From positions 62,001 through 126,000 of the forward strand of contig JAEBUN010000026.1 of the NCBI GenBank assembly GCA_023014365.1: a stretch of 64,000 nucleotides of DNA, given 5' to 3'. A program made the translations under genes and the position numbers. Below the pieces are notes generated by a model. The model saw only the letters and a program-made list of their open reading frames with translations, was not told the DNA's origin and did no database searches. Shown piece by piece: positions 11,863 to 23,895 of the stretch. The first letter of the stretch is position 1; every line of letters starts with the position of its first letter. The DNA comes from Lepiota brunneoincarnata (taxonomy: Eukaryota > Basidiomycota > Agaricomycetes > Agaricales > Agaricaceae).

Positions 11863-13004
11863 CTTACATCGTAGTTGGGGTCGTTAGGGAATCTTGGGTG
11901 ATTCGTGCTCTGGGGGCGAAGTTTATAGCTGGTCCCAGTATCCCCACCGCTTATTGTGATCGAACCCAGATTGCCAACCGTCTGTCGTCTTTTTGTTGGC
12001 TGATGGCCCATTGAAAACGACTACACGTCGTTAGAATGCACGTGGTATGATTTGCATTTCTTCATCGGTGGTCTGCAGGGTGAAGTTGTGGACCTGACAT
12101 CTAGGTGACCGACAATAGTAGCTCATGCGAGTGTTGTAACGTTTACTTGGCGCACATGTTCGTGTCCTGATACATAAGCCTTGGGAGGTTGGTCAGAGTG
12201 ATCGTGGACAAGGCGCGGGTTAGGAGGGTGTGATAGAAGAGTCACATGTGACGCACGGAACCATTGACAGGTTTACAAAAAAAAAAACACATCAACAATT
12301 ACACAATATAGATGCAAAGCGTGATACACAATAAAACCTCAATGTATCGTCAATGAGCACCCGTTGTCATATCAATTATGCGGTGCAGTCCTGATGATCT
12401 ATGGATCTCACTCGGTTGCCAGGCGAAGAGACGCTTCTACGTCAAAGGCTCAACTCTTGTTCGGTGAGATAACTTAATGAACATAAACAACAGTCCCCTG
12501 TCAATTCTTCACTTGTGAGCATAGCCCGCTCTTTTGTGGATAAAATTAGGTTCTTTGTGCGACCGAGGGCCGCCAAATCATCGCGACAACTACTCTAGCT
12601 GTTAATTCTTTTCACCTCTTTACCGAAGCCCAAACCTGGCTCAGTACGTGCAACACATTGAACACTTGGTATTCTCTGCACTGAATCTGGTCTCGGCGTA
12701 CCTCATCTCCGTTTTTCATCAAACGGGCGTTGGGGGTCGGATCAATGGAAGGATGTGTGAAGCGTGGGACAGGAGAGGAAGGCGAAACAGCTCGGAAGAA
12801 TGCAGGCTGAAGAAGATGGAGAGGAGCAGTGAGCCAGAGGATGCAAAGGAAGATTTTTATTTGTGCTCGAGACCCATGAGACTCAGTAACGCGCGAAGAG
12901 CAAAAACAAAGGTGCGCTATGCAGGAAACGGGCGTTAAATCCAAAGAGTCTGTTAAGCGTCCTTGAATGGTCGCAAATGCACAGAGGCTGTTTGAGGACT
13001 AAGC
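11863..13004. other. gene-free stretch
   Basis: Open frames overlap on both strands around 12612-12944, but neither reads like a protein and neither has splice signals. It forms the 5' flank of F-box copy C and the 3' flank of the transporter gene. An A-run lies near 12277-12288. Confidence 0.5.
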
Positions 13005-16000
13005 TCAAGGACATTGCTTCCTTGTACCAGCAGCCACTCCAATACCATGGATATGGTACTGCTCACCGACGATATCCTTAGCAGCGACCATAAGCCGGTC
13101 TAGGCGACTGATAATGTTGTATGCCGTGGCGACTCCAACACAAAATATGCTAGGGGACCCTCATCAGGATATCGATTTGGCCGCGGTGGATTAGAAAACA
13201 TACAGGTACTGCTCATTTTGTAGGGTTTCCAGTGTGAGGGCCCGAGGTAAGCCATAGTCCTCTTCTGACTCTTTATGGATAATATCTAATCCATGGTATT
13301 TCATCGTAAATCGGTCAAGAAGCGGGGTTGGGGTGATCTGCGGCAAGGGGTCACCAGTGCGCAAAGAAGAGGCAATCATAGCTTTGTGGAATATATTAGA
13401 AAGTCCCGGACCTTTGATCAACATCTGCGGCCAGCTCACCGAGGACGGCTAGTGTATTCCCCTGAAAATCTGGATCAACAAACCTCGTTCTGTTGAGGAA
13501 CGCCTTTGTCCAAGCAGGCTCAAGGTGTTCTATGACCGACATCAAATGTGCCAACGAGTACGCAATTTGACTAATCCACAAGAGACAATGAGGTATTGTC
13601 CACGAAGCGTGTACAGGTAGGTTCACTCACAGCTGAAGTTCCATGATTCTCTGATACCGTTTCGCAGGCCACCGTCCCCGAATAGAAAACTTGAATCATA
13701 CGTTAGCAAGGAGCAAAAATAGGGGCGGTCGACAGCTATACCTCATACATGATATTTGCGCGCAAAACCACAGAACGTTTGAGTTTACTACGAATAGCAA
13801 GAAGGCTCGTGATGATCTCCTGTATCTCAGATTCCACCCGCGTGTTTGCAAAGGAAACGATGGAACAATAGATTGAGCCGAGTTCACTGCACGTAGTAGA
13901 CAGCAACCTCCTCTGGTACCGGCGAATCGTGGTGGAAGGGGGTAGGAAGGAAAAAACGCTATCCTCTCCATCAGATTGAGACCTCGCATATCATGGAGAG
14001 TGACATACAAGGCAGCTGCGACACCGACAGTCACTAGAACAAATCGCCTCCAGGCGACAGTAAATCCATATCCAGGCGACCCGGGTATTTGTACGTGGGA
14101 ATCCTGATACGAATATCCAACTACCTACAATGCTGTGTCAATCGCATGGGCGAAACACGGAGAAATAATTTTGTACCAAAGCTGCTGTGGTAAAAAACGC
14201 GATGTTCGTCATGGGCGGACCAGGCCAGTACAATCGGGCAAAGAAGAAGAAAGGGAGACAGATCCCCAAAACGACAGCTAAACCATATGGGTTCCCTCTA
14301 CCATTACCACACGATATGTACCTGTAGGAGGGCGCATATAAAGGATTCGAGTACTAAAACCATTGGCTGATCCTCTTACCATATCAACATACCAGCAACC
14401 CCACCACCGAACGCGCTTAATACACGTGCCGTAAATCCAAACGCGGTATCGCCTCTAAACCGAGCGAGTGTGAGCTGACCCATGAATCTGCGAATTTCCG
14501 TCAAGGCTGTGAGGGTACCTTTAACTTCGGAAAGCGCTCACATAGCCCACGCGAACCGGTTCCCTATCATAGCAACATCAGTTCTGAACTCGAGCAAAAC
14601 TGATACTATCAACTCACTATACGCAAACGACGCCGAATTCTGGAGAAAATACGGCAAACACAATATGACCGTAAGCAGCCCGGCCTTGATCGCGAAGAGC
14701 ACATTTCCATGTGCCAACGCAGCTGTGGCATAATACAGCACAGACATTAACCACTCGAACGCGTTTCGTGGTGGCAGGGCGTCAGGATCCCTGCGCCGGG
14801 GCATGCCAAGGTCTTCTTGAACTTGAGGCTGCACGCCCTGGATGATATCTATTAGAGTAAGTAGGTATATACTGTCAGTGGATAAGTAAAGGAACTGGCC
14901 TGACCGGGATCATCATCTTCGTCGTTCTCCACGTCCTCCGAAACATCAGTATCTGTTCCAAGCAAGCACCTCCTTCACGGGTGTCCACAGACGTAATTGA
15001 TTCTCTTGTGTCTCCAATCTGATGATCTCGTCAAGCTGTATGAAAGGATATATCAACGTAATCCGAGCGCATGTTCGAACCGGAACGCGTACAATGCTAA
15101 CCACAACACTGGAAAGATGCATCAGGTGGATATTGGTACAGATAGCAATTGAAGAGGTATCGATGTGGAGGCATAACAAATTCATGATTTTCTTCCGATT
15201 TCTCGAATCCTGGTCGATAGGGGTCCAATACCTTCAACCTAAATAGGCGCGCACTTAGTTTTACCTCGTGTTATGCACAAGCCAATCGAGCACCTTTTGT
15301 CTCTTCTAAACTCCTCTAGGCAAGTAGAAATTCGTTGCCTCAACAGCTGGGCGGTTTCCAGTTTGGCCTGCCGTAGTGCTTCCTTGTGCTTGGTGCTGAC
15401 CCAGAAGTTGAATCTTGAGTCGCGTACACCAGCCAGCCACTCCCTCACGCCTATCAATCCTTCCCTCGTATCTGCGAGGAGACCTGTACAGCTGCAGAGA
15501 TGGAAACCTGGTCGGGCTCTCCGCACCACGGCAGCGGAAGACGGAAAGGACTCACCATTCTTGTAATAAACCCAACATCCTTTGGGTGTGGGTCTCGACG
15601 TACGGGTCGTGTAATCTTGTGGCTTCCAAGTTCAAATAGCGCTGGGACTCAAATACGCCTACCGCATGCTCTCTCTTCCTCCCAAGCGACGAATGTAATA
15701 ATGACGTGTGCAATAGGTGGTGGTGATGGTGGATGGTGGTGATGAATTGGCAAGCGCACTCTTGAATCCGACCTTGGCTGAAACCTGGCTGTCATCGTCC
15801 CCTCATTCTCATGATCGCTATCCGAATCCTTCTTGACATTGGTCCGCAACTTTATCTTCCCCTCTCCAGGCTCAGGAGAATGCCCACGCGAAATCACGGG
15901 GCTCTGAGGTCCAGGGGTATTGGGCAGCGATGGTGCAGGGGTGATAGGAAATTTATCCTTCGATGAGTCGATCAAGTTGAGATATAGCGACATCCCATTC

Positions 16001-17298
16001 GCGCGACCAGCCAGCAGGCGACTGAATACCTGAAATGTGCGAAAATCTTCCGGCGCGAAACGGGAATAGATGAAGTCGCTGCTAAGCAGACGGGCAGAAG
16101 CAGCGAGGGGGACCAGACCGCCCTCAGACTGGTCTACCGAAACGGAGATAGAAGATGCGAGGGAATGGAATTCATCGGAGCCGACAGTTGTGTCAAGAAT
16201 GTCGCGGTGGAGGTCAAGTACAGAGATCAGGGGTGTGAGGACCAGTTGGAGACGAGTAGTGAATTGGGCTGAAATGGTAGAGGGAAAGATGAGAAGGGAA
16301 CCCAGGAGTGCCAAAGCGGAGTGAAAAGAAAGAGGAATCACAATGCTTGTTCCAACCTACACCGTAATTAGACACTGCCGCATGTCAGACTGCCAGAAAC
16401 TCACGAGGTAGAAAGGATACGGAAACAGTACAGCCGTCGTTAACGAGATATCTGGTATCATTAGCCAGATTTGCGCGAAAGACAAGAATACTACATACCA
16501 ATACATATGCAAGCGAAGACGGAAGGGAACAAATACGGCCCTGGTCCTTGTCGGGCCTTGATGTACAGAAAAAAAGCGCTGCCGAGAAAGATGAAAACAG
16601 CGATGATAACTGTAGGCTATGAGCTGGTGTCAGCTTATGCCAGTCTTGCTCGGGTGACACTCCTACAGCAGCCTCAATATAATCGCCTGAGATAGCCTGA
16701 GCAAGGGACACGGTAGGGTCGCTGTGGGTCCTCGCTAGACTCGCTAAAAATATCGCAAGGGACGCCCAGCTGGTCGTTGATAAGGCCGGACAGACACCAC
16801 CCGAATAGTGGAAACTTACCCCCATGCGACCACAACGAACACCAAAATCAGCAACTCCCTTTCGACAACAGCCATGAATGGATCACTCGGAGGAGACAGG
16901 AAGGCAGCTACGTAGCGCGTGACGTCAGGCTCCAGCAATTCTCTCACGGAGTTTCGTACCAATTAATATTAGAAAACTGGCCTGCGAGAATTGTTAGCTG
17001 CACAAAGAGAAATGGCAACGTAGCACACCTGTCCCAAAAAAACCTCTACGCTTGGTATTATGAACAACACTGCGGAAATCCAAGCCACTATAGCGCATCG
17101 TATGACGGGTTTGATCCTGGACCAATTCCAATTCTTTGGTACCCACTCCAAACATGTTGGCGTGCGCAGGTTAATCAGCTGTCTCCCCGTCGAGCTCGAG
17201 CACGATGACGTCGTCGGGGAGGGCGAACCTGGCCTAGGGTGGTGTTGGGGGGTGGGCGCCCGGGGGGATTCGTTCGCCAGGCCTGCGTTTGAAGCCAT
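13005..17298 (-). CDS. BRE4/ArAE-type multi-spanning membrane transporter
   Basis: Large many-exon gene for a putative ER or plasma-membrane transporter of the type annotated as ArAE_2_N (putative ER transporter, 6TM N-terminal) plus a BRE4-like C-terminal domain (DUF2421); yeast Bre4 is linked to brefeldin A sensitivity, and the transported substrate is not established. The start is ATG 17298. Exons resolved by eye: 17298-17029, 16981-16960, 16907-16820 and one starting at 16769, with introns of about 47-52 nt. The N-terminal part shows the family's LEWVPKNWNWSRIKPVIRC entry, helices around IVAWISAVLFIIP and ELLILVFVVVAWG, and then the EGGLVPLAASARLL segment near 16100. The C-terminal part has TPLLDRF and TLETLQNEQYL, then a last exon with FCVGVATAYNIISRLDRLM and GEQYHIHGIG before the stop at 13007-13005. 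Middle exons were recognised only piecewise (helical blocks at 14538-14834, 13696-14034), so exact joins there are not given. Confidence 0.85.
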
Positions 17299-17458
17299 GA
17301 TAGACTCCCAGAAGCAAATGATAACAAGACAACCTGGAGTACTATGGATTGGACAACTGCCCCGGATGGTCGGATCCGGTTTCTGTCGCAATGTCTTGTC
17401 CCAGGATCACGTGATCCAGAAAACATAATGTGTATATTACCAGCCAGCCCCTCCTGCG

Positions 17459-18268
17459 CTACCCATTGTTGGGCTCGGGAGCCCCTGCGAGGGAGCGGTG
17501 CCTTTCGAGGCAGCCACGTTCTCCACCTTCCCTCCTCCATTCAATCTTCTCCACTCGTACTTCTCCTTCAATCAACTGATATACGTATGTGACGACTATT
17601 GGACCTTGAATATCCAACAACGCAAAGGAAGGAGTCGGATCCCTGGACAACACAAAACACGTCGGGCTTTGGTGGCGAAACAGGTGATGTCCTGACGTAC
17701 CCATTAAATGCACCCGACCACGCGCCAGTAGCTGAACCTGGGTTGACGAAGAATTTGTTGTCCATCTCAATGGCCTGGAACCTGGACGCAAATGAAGCGG
17801 GGGGGCCCAGTAAAGACAGCCCCATGTACATACACATGCGTGTGTCCCGAGATCAACACATCAACATCCATCTGCCGTGCGATAGCCCGAAGTGAGTCGA
17901 TGTCACCAGTAGGGATACATTGGTGTCCATGTATCAACCCAATCTTAATTGGATTGTGAATAATCGTCACCGACATTGGAAAGCTCGAGCCCTGTATACA
18001 TAAATAATGGAACGGAGAAGAAGGTATGAGCCTTTCCGTACACGATGGCGGTGGATGAAACAACAAGCACCTCATCATAGTCTCCCTTGACGATATGAAC
18101 ATCGGGCGAGATGGTTCGCAGGTATTCGTAGGTTTCCTTGTCGCATACATTGCCAGTGCATAGAATCTGCTGGATTTTCCCAGGAACAAGGAGTTTCTTG
18201 AATTTTGAGGGTAGGTCATGAGTCCGGTGGGGTATGTGGAGGTCCCCAATGACGAGGACGAGGACCAT
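17459..18268 (-). CDS. VPS29: vacuolar protein sorting protein 29 (retromer subunit)
   Basis: Retromer core subunit that binds Vps35 and helps recycle receptors from endosomes to the Golgi; it has a metallophosphoesterase fold. Four exons, 18268-18071, 17991-17834, 17781-17701 and 17642-17459, give 206 aa; introns are 52-79 nt with good GT-AG ends. Family landmarks are all present: [11 protein letters not shown] at the start, [21 protein letters not shown], then after the first intron [21 protein letters not shown] across the second join, [11 protein letters not shown] and the C-terminal VVTYVYQLI and VRVEKIEW strands. The start is the ATG in an ACCATGG context, giving the usual short hydrophobic first strand. 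The last about 20 residues after the EKIEW strand are longer than in most homologues. It lies close to the transporter gene (about 160 bp between that gene's ATG and this stop), same strand. Confidence 0.95.
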
Positions 18269-18269
18269 G

Positions 18270-19700
18270 GTGGGAAGAAGCGCAGCCGCCAAACTGTAGC
18301 CAAACTGGAAAACCCATTGTTTGGTCCAGATGCCACTACCAATCACACGGTTTGGTCTGCTGCCAAAAACCGTTCAACGCATGTTCTCTCTTGGGGTATA
18401 TGTGGATTCAATACCTCAAGGCCCCGTCGAGATGCCGTCGAAAGAGAAGTCCTATATACTTTATCTTTATTTACACTGACTGAGCTCGACAGTGGGAGGG
18501 AAGCTCCGATTCTGCAGAGGATGAATTCGGTCAGAGTGCCGACCCGTGAGAAACGGAGAATGCACTTGCGTAAAGATAGCGACAAGACGGAGTGAATGCA
18601 GACCGTACCCACAGAATAACACCCGCAGAACCATTCCGGTCGGGGCACCGACTCGTGTGAAATGGGGAAAACGCTATCATCCAGCTTCTCCGACTGTTCA
18701 TTGTCTCATTTCCGATTAGGAGAATGTTCCTCGGTGAACATGTCACCAAAAGGAAGCGTGCAAGCTTTCTTTCACCGTGGCTTATTGGTCAATAATAATA
18801 AAAACCGAAAATTGCCGCGCCAATCTGGCCTGATTGGTCCGAAACTTCCATCCAACATCTTTCAATAAACCCAATAACCCACGATGCCTAAGTATAGGTA
18901 CCGTTACTCAGAGAACGATGAAGGCTGGCGCCACCCCCCGTCGAGGCTGAAAGTACTAATCAGCTTGGCAATGGTTCCATATTGAGTCGAGGTACTATTT
19001 GTAGTGTGGCTCCCCGCTTCCCTAGAATAGATTTTTGAATGAATAGTAAATGATATCTCACTCAAAGGTTAATTTGGGACTGAGTAAGGCACCATGGTTT
19101 TATCTGGACTCTAATTCATACAGGCATGGAAGCACGGGTGGTCGGACGTACCCTGTGCACCTTGGGAGCCCTTTCTAATTTTTGGGAGATCTGGCAAAAT
19201 TTAGGAATTCACATGGACGATCGATGGCCGATGATACCCTGCATCAGGACCACACCAACCCGTTAGATAAATGCTTTGCGGTTCCATATACCCGGGGTAA
19301 AGCTTCTGGAACTCGTCTAGATACAATAGTTGGATGCCACAGGGGTCGTGATATTATTTGGTTTGGATTTGCAGATGTGAAAACTGTGCGTTCTGTGTTG
19401 TTGTTCCGGGACGTGTTCCAGCGGCTGAGAATGAATAACCGGGATTGGTCTAAACTCCCCATTCAACCCACATATCATGACTTGTGCCCCCCGCGACGCG
19501 GACTTATGCCGAGCTTCTAATGATCACATCAGCCTCACCCCCTCAAGTAACAAATAACAGTACCTGGGCACGTATTAATTGGAATATACCGGGAACCGTG
19601 GATGACACCAAACATCGAAGGAAGATATATTGATTTAGGAGAAGGTCCCACTCGAATCACTTATCACATGAGTGAACGGTGAAGGTGCAAGATCCCAAAT
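18270..19700. other. gene-free stretch
   Basis: Upstream flank of VPS29 and of the knottin gene. An open frame at 19182-19520 starts at a TTG, has no ATG in a good place and no recognisable product. No repeat was recognised. Confidence 0.5.
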
Positions 19701-19717
19701 TTGGCTTCCCCGTGAGG

Positions 19718-19723
19718 TATAAA
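19718..19723 (+). promoter_or_regulatory. TATA box of the knottin gene
   Basis: TATAAA 52 bp upstream of the ATG at 19775, the same arrangement as at the other secreted Cys-rich gene at 2.7 kb. Confidence 0.6.
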
Positions 19724-19774
19724 GGTAGTGTGGGTTCCACAGGAAACTCACAACCCCACAGATACACAGCACTC

Positions 19775-20068
19775 ATGTACAAAGCTTTCGTCTTGTTAAT
19801 CACGCTCTTCACTGCAGCTATTGCTGCTCCCAGCCGGTTGGATCGCAAGGATACTATTGCGACCGACTTCAATGAAATGGCTGCTTCATCCCTGGGCAAT
19901 CACCATCTTGTCAGGATAGATGAACCTCTGTGTGGGGAGAAAGGTGATATCTGCGCTAGTCTGCCGTGTTGCGGAGGATTGCGTTGCTTGGGGACACCAG
20001 GGGTGAGATGATTTACTCCTCAACTGAGATGTAACCGAGCTAAACCATACGAACAGATTTGTTCTTAA
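19775..20068 (+). CDS. secreted knottin-type (six-cysteine) peptide
   Basis: Predicted secreted peptide of 79 aa. Exon 1 (19775-20002) starts with a signal peptide (MYKAFVLLITLFTAAIAAP), followed by a short pro-region and the cysteine domain. A 54-nt intron (GTGAGA...AACAG) leads to a four-codon second exon (20057-20068) that supplies the last cysteine. With this join the cysteines read C-x6-C-x4-C-C-x4-C-x6-C, a classic inhibitor cystine-knot pattern; without the splice the sixth cysteine is missing, which is good evidence for the intron. Knottins act as protease inhibitors, antimicrobial or ion-channel-active peptides in many organisms; which applies here cannot be told. The domain is only about 30 residues, so it probably matures by cleavage after the pro-region. 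It overlaps the 3' end of a weak minus-strand gene candidate by 3 bp. Confidence 0.78.
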
Positions 20069-20480
20069 TCCATCTATCAGGATATGGAATGTTACCGTCT
20101 GAGGTTGAAGGGTTCAATTTCTTGACTTACGTTCGTAACTGCTGGCTCTGTAGTATCACTTTCATGTTGGTCGGCCTGTCTGCCTTGTCCTATTCCTGAG
20201 TCTTGAAGAAATCCGTTGTAGTTTTCCGGCCATCTGAAGATATAGTGAGCCATCTGATAAGGTGACCATCAGTAGACAAACCTTGAAGGGTTGAATAGTG
20301 TGGGTCTTCCGGATAATATCTGTATCAGAAAACGCAGTGGAGCTTCTTCCGACAGCGACTGTGGTACACAAGCTCCGGGAAAATGTGCCCCAAGCACAGT
20401 GGCGTCGAGGCAACACGAGATAGAGAGCAAGGAATTGGGAGAAACAGAGAGAGAAGGCGAATTTTAAGTGTGAATTGCAT
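20065..20480 (-). CDS. weak spliced gene candidate, no clear start
   Basis: On the minus strand a protein-like frame runs through two exon-like blocks. The first ends at a GTTTGT donor after FNPSR; an acceptor (CTTCAG) brings in WPENYNGFLQDSGIG, which ends at a consensus GTAAGT donor (20130), and a TAG acceptor then gives M-D-stop. A TATATAAG lies upstream near 20515-20522. No ATG was found in the first block, so the gene is incomplete, has an unseen first exon, or is a relic. No family recognised. Confidence 0.22.
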
Positions 20481-20529
20481 GTATTGACTGCTGTACTTAC
20501 TGAGTACCTAGGGCTTATATACTGTAGGT

Positions 20530-21440
20530 ACTACCGAGTAGGTGCACGCTCCGGAAATTTTACAAGTATGAGGGAAAGAACGAGCGGAGAGGGAATAGAA
20601 AGAAACGACAAAATTAACAGACATTTCTGAATACCGTGTGTCGTCTGTCATTTTAAAATGTTCTATGAACACATTGTCTCAGAGAAATATCCTTGATGGT
20701 ATTAGCACTCTTGGCATTTACAGGCCACTGGGGAAAACACTTTAAAGACCAATGGATTGACAACCTTGTGCCAGTGAGGCACCAACAATGTCGAAAACCT
20801 AGCATTGGAATATGTGCAGGAGGAATGTGGATGAGGCACGATCGACTGGGAATTGGGGAGTAGATGGTGGTGAGACAACGTGGCACCTAGCCGGAGCCTC
20901 CCAATAAACAAAGTGTGTTGCGGTTGTTTGTCTTGTAATACACTCTCAGAAGGCCAATGTCCATTGCTTCTGGCATCTACAGACCAGACATCCATCCCCA
21001 AATCCACATTATGACTTGCGATGAGTGGTTGACTTGTCCTTTTTCCCCATCCTTTCACCCTCTACAACCTATGTCAATGTAACATGATCCTTCTTTAACA
21101 AAAATGAGGAAATTGATCCTGCTCTCACTCTCCTACAAACTCAATCTCAGGTCCTCACCCAAAGTTGTCAGCCCATGCGAGCAAATGCAGTCGATTTATT
21201 ATAAAAGGTCATGTTCAATTCATCTCTTGGCTATCGGACCTGACCATTAGTGGTCGAAGGGGAGTGACGTCGGATGGGCTATTGTATGGAGAAGAAACTG
21301 CAGCGCTGAGCTACGGAATATCAGGAATATAAGATATGACTTTGTTTAACTGTCAAGATATGCATCAAAGTTTGCGGACCCAGCATCCTCAACGTATATA
21401 AGGACTGGTACTAGTGATGGCAAGGGGCCAAGGCACCACA
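20530..21440. other. gene-free stretch
   Basis: Only short overlapping frames on the minus strand (20653-21058) without splice signals or recognisable product. It adjoins the first of two direct repeats. Confidence 0.45.
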
Positions 21441-21960
21441 GTGATTGATATCCCGGTGGCCAAAATACTCCCGCATCTCCTAAACGCAGCCACCATACCA
21501 AACCTTTCATGGATTTCCTTCCATGGAGCTCCTTGAAACGTGTGCTCATACCAATGAAACTTGTGGGTCTTTTATAGTTTAGCCTCGGAGAGCACAAATG
21601 TCAATGTCTGTTCGATGGCTGATTTTCCGACCCTTGTGGGTCCATAAAACTACAGCAGGGAAATGGTCAAGATCTGGGAGGTGATAGGGTGGTATGCAGG
21701 TATGTCATTGATAATGATGCTAGGGCAACGGGCTGGTGGCGGAGCACCGAATGATGCTGAGGTGAAACAGCAGACCGGAGGGGGTTATCAAGGACTACAG
21801 GATAGGTGAACAACTAGAGCTCCGAAAAGTTGCGATGACATGCCTGTGTGGTCCGTGGTCCTGGCCTGCAACAGCAGCGCTATGGAGGAGAAATGAGATG
21901 GGCATGAGGAACTCAAGCTATTCCATGACTTTGATCCATGGTAATGCTGACAAGTGAACA
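21440..21960 (+). repeat. direct repeat R1, left copy
   Basis: About 520 bp that match 23375-23895 in the same orientation, for example the blocks around 21640-21690 and 23610-23660 (TGGGTCCATAAAAC...CAAGATCTGGGAGGTGAT). No open frame is conserved between the copies. Confidence 0.8.
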
Positions 21961-22444
21961 AAAAGGGTGCCCGAAAGAGAGCGAATGCTTGGTGGGTAAT
22001 GATGTCATGAAAGGGTCACGATTCTAGGTTACAGCTATCAACGCACTGCCCCAATGCATCAAATACAGCAGATATCGCACACCAGAAGTTGACCCACGCG
22101 GTACCCCCTAGCATATAGTCTCGTGCTGATGGCCAAAAAATTCAGAACTGTTTGAGCCAGGTGCGCTAGAAAAAAAGAATCTGATCCGACTAATGGGCAT
22201 CCGCAGCTGACCCTATTGTCTCACAGTTGGAGACCCTCGCAGTATATTGCACTCCTGCTCTTGATGACTAAATATCTCTCAGGTCTATTGAGCCTACGAT
22301 CCATGGACCCTATGGAGCTATCAATGAATGATATACAACAGCTTTGGCACCCCTCTTATCTTTCAACTACTGTACTATTCGTACCGCGATCTGCTATCTC
22401 TACGCTCAGTTACTGAAGGCGCACTGGCTAGAACCGAATGCAAT

Positions 22445-23019
22445 ATGGCACAGGTATTGCTGAATCTTCACCATGGCCTTCTGTCCCATTTGTACTAACT
22501 ATATGATAGGATAACCCCCACAAGACATACCTAGATCATCTAAGGAAGAAGGCGGAAAAGGCATCAAGAGCGGCTGAATTCGCGGACGACCAAGCAGAGT
22601 GGTACTACCTCGGCACATTCGCAAAATCACTGGAAGCAGGAATCCTCACACGGCAGGAGGGGTCGTCCGCTGAAGCGATTCAGAAAGCAATATATGAATC
22701 AAACAAGGATATGGAGAGCGCAACCGCTACACGGGAAGAGGCAGGCAAGTTGTGGAGTGAAGCATGGAGTCTAAAAAAAAGATTATCCAGGGAGGAAAAA
22801 CTCCTGGAACCCCGGGCAGCAGCGTCCCTCGGGCGGCGGGGGGAGCCGTCCACCGGGACGATCGGGCGGGGGGTGGATGAAGCAAACATGGCTATGAAGG
22901 GCGCACCCGCTGCACAGAAAAATCCAGAAAAGTTGAAGAATGGAGTACAGAGTCCACAAAAGAAGGTAGCCAGGAAGGCAACCTCCAAAAGCGAGAGGCA
23001 GAAAAGAGGCAGACACTAG
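22445..23019 (+). CDS. orphan Lys-rich, helix-rich protein
   Basis: Two exons. ATG at 22445 encodes only M-A-Q (to 22453); a 56-nt intron with a textbook TACTAAC branch site and TAG acceptor follows, and exon 2 (22510-23019) is open to the stop, giving 172 aa. The protein is hydrophilic, rich in Ala, Glu and Lys, with likely long helices (DHLRKKAEKASRAAEFADD, KLWSEAWSLKKRLSREEKLL) and a basic C-terminal tail (about the last 35 residues, many Lys/Arg). There is no signal peptide or membrane segment. I recognise no family. The basic tail could bind nucleic acid or act as a nuclear signal; this is a guess. The gene sits exactly between two copies of a 520-bp direct repeat. Confidence 0.62.
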
Positions 23020-23374
23020 GCAAAATTTATCCTAGTCATCCGTCCATAGATACTCTCCCAGAACCAATGTTCTATTTTTTCTGTTGTTTTAATCTCCAGC
23101 TCCGTTTTAGCCATTGTGCACATATAAATCGATCAGATACGGAATTTGGCCAGGTGAGCAGGAAGCAATGAGATTGGACTGCCACCGGTGAAGGGTTGCG
23201 TAGAAGTCATCTTCTCATAAGGTATTTTCTCGGCAGCATATCGGCCAACAGTTTGTGCCACTGCCGTTGTGGGGGAAGCGAGAGCTACACCATGTCACAG
23301 GTACCCTTGTCATCGTTGAGGCTTGTCGATAATCTTCTCAATGAAGGTGCCAATCCCACCACATTGATACCCCA

Positions 23375-23895
23375 TATCCCATCTTCCTCGGATAGCAACC
23401 CTACTCCGCCATCTCCTGAACGCGACACCCGTACCTTTCATGGACTCTCTTCGATGGATCTCCTTGATACGTGAGCGAATGCGAAATAATGCTTATGGGT
23501 ATTTTCGTACGTTAGCCTCAGAGAGTACGAACACAGTGCCTGCAATTTGCGGCATCCAACCGATGATGCTTTTTGGAAACTGTCTGCTCGGCGGCCGATT
23601 TTCCGGTCACTGTGGGTCCATAAAACCACAGCAGAGAAACGGGTCAAGATCTGGGAGGTGATGAGGTGTGACGTTGGTTATGATATCAGGGCAACGGGCC
23701 GGTTGTGGGGAACCGAATAGTGCTGAGACGAAACAGCAGATCGAAGGAGGTTATCAGGGGCTACGGGACATGTGAGCAACCGGAGCTCCGAAAGGTTGTG
23801 ATGACAGCTGCCTGCATCCACGGTCCCTGCCTACAACAGCAGCACTATGGAAGAGAAATCAGACGGACACGAGGAACTTGATGAAGGGGTCATGG
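23375..23895 (+). repeat. direct repeat R1, right copy
   Basis: Partner of 21440-21960. The two copies bracket the orphan gene at 22445-23019, about 1.9 kb apart. No terminal inverted repeats or target duplication were recognised at the edges. Confidence 0.8.

Noticed and set aside
19182..19520. Plus-strand 112-codon frame
   Set aside because: Starts at TTG, has no upstream exon with ATG and no recognisable sequence.
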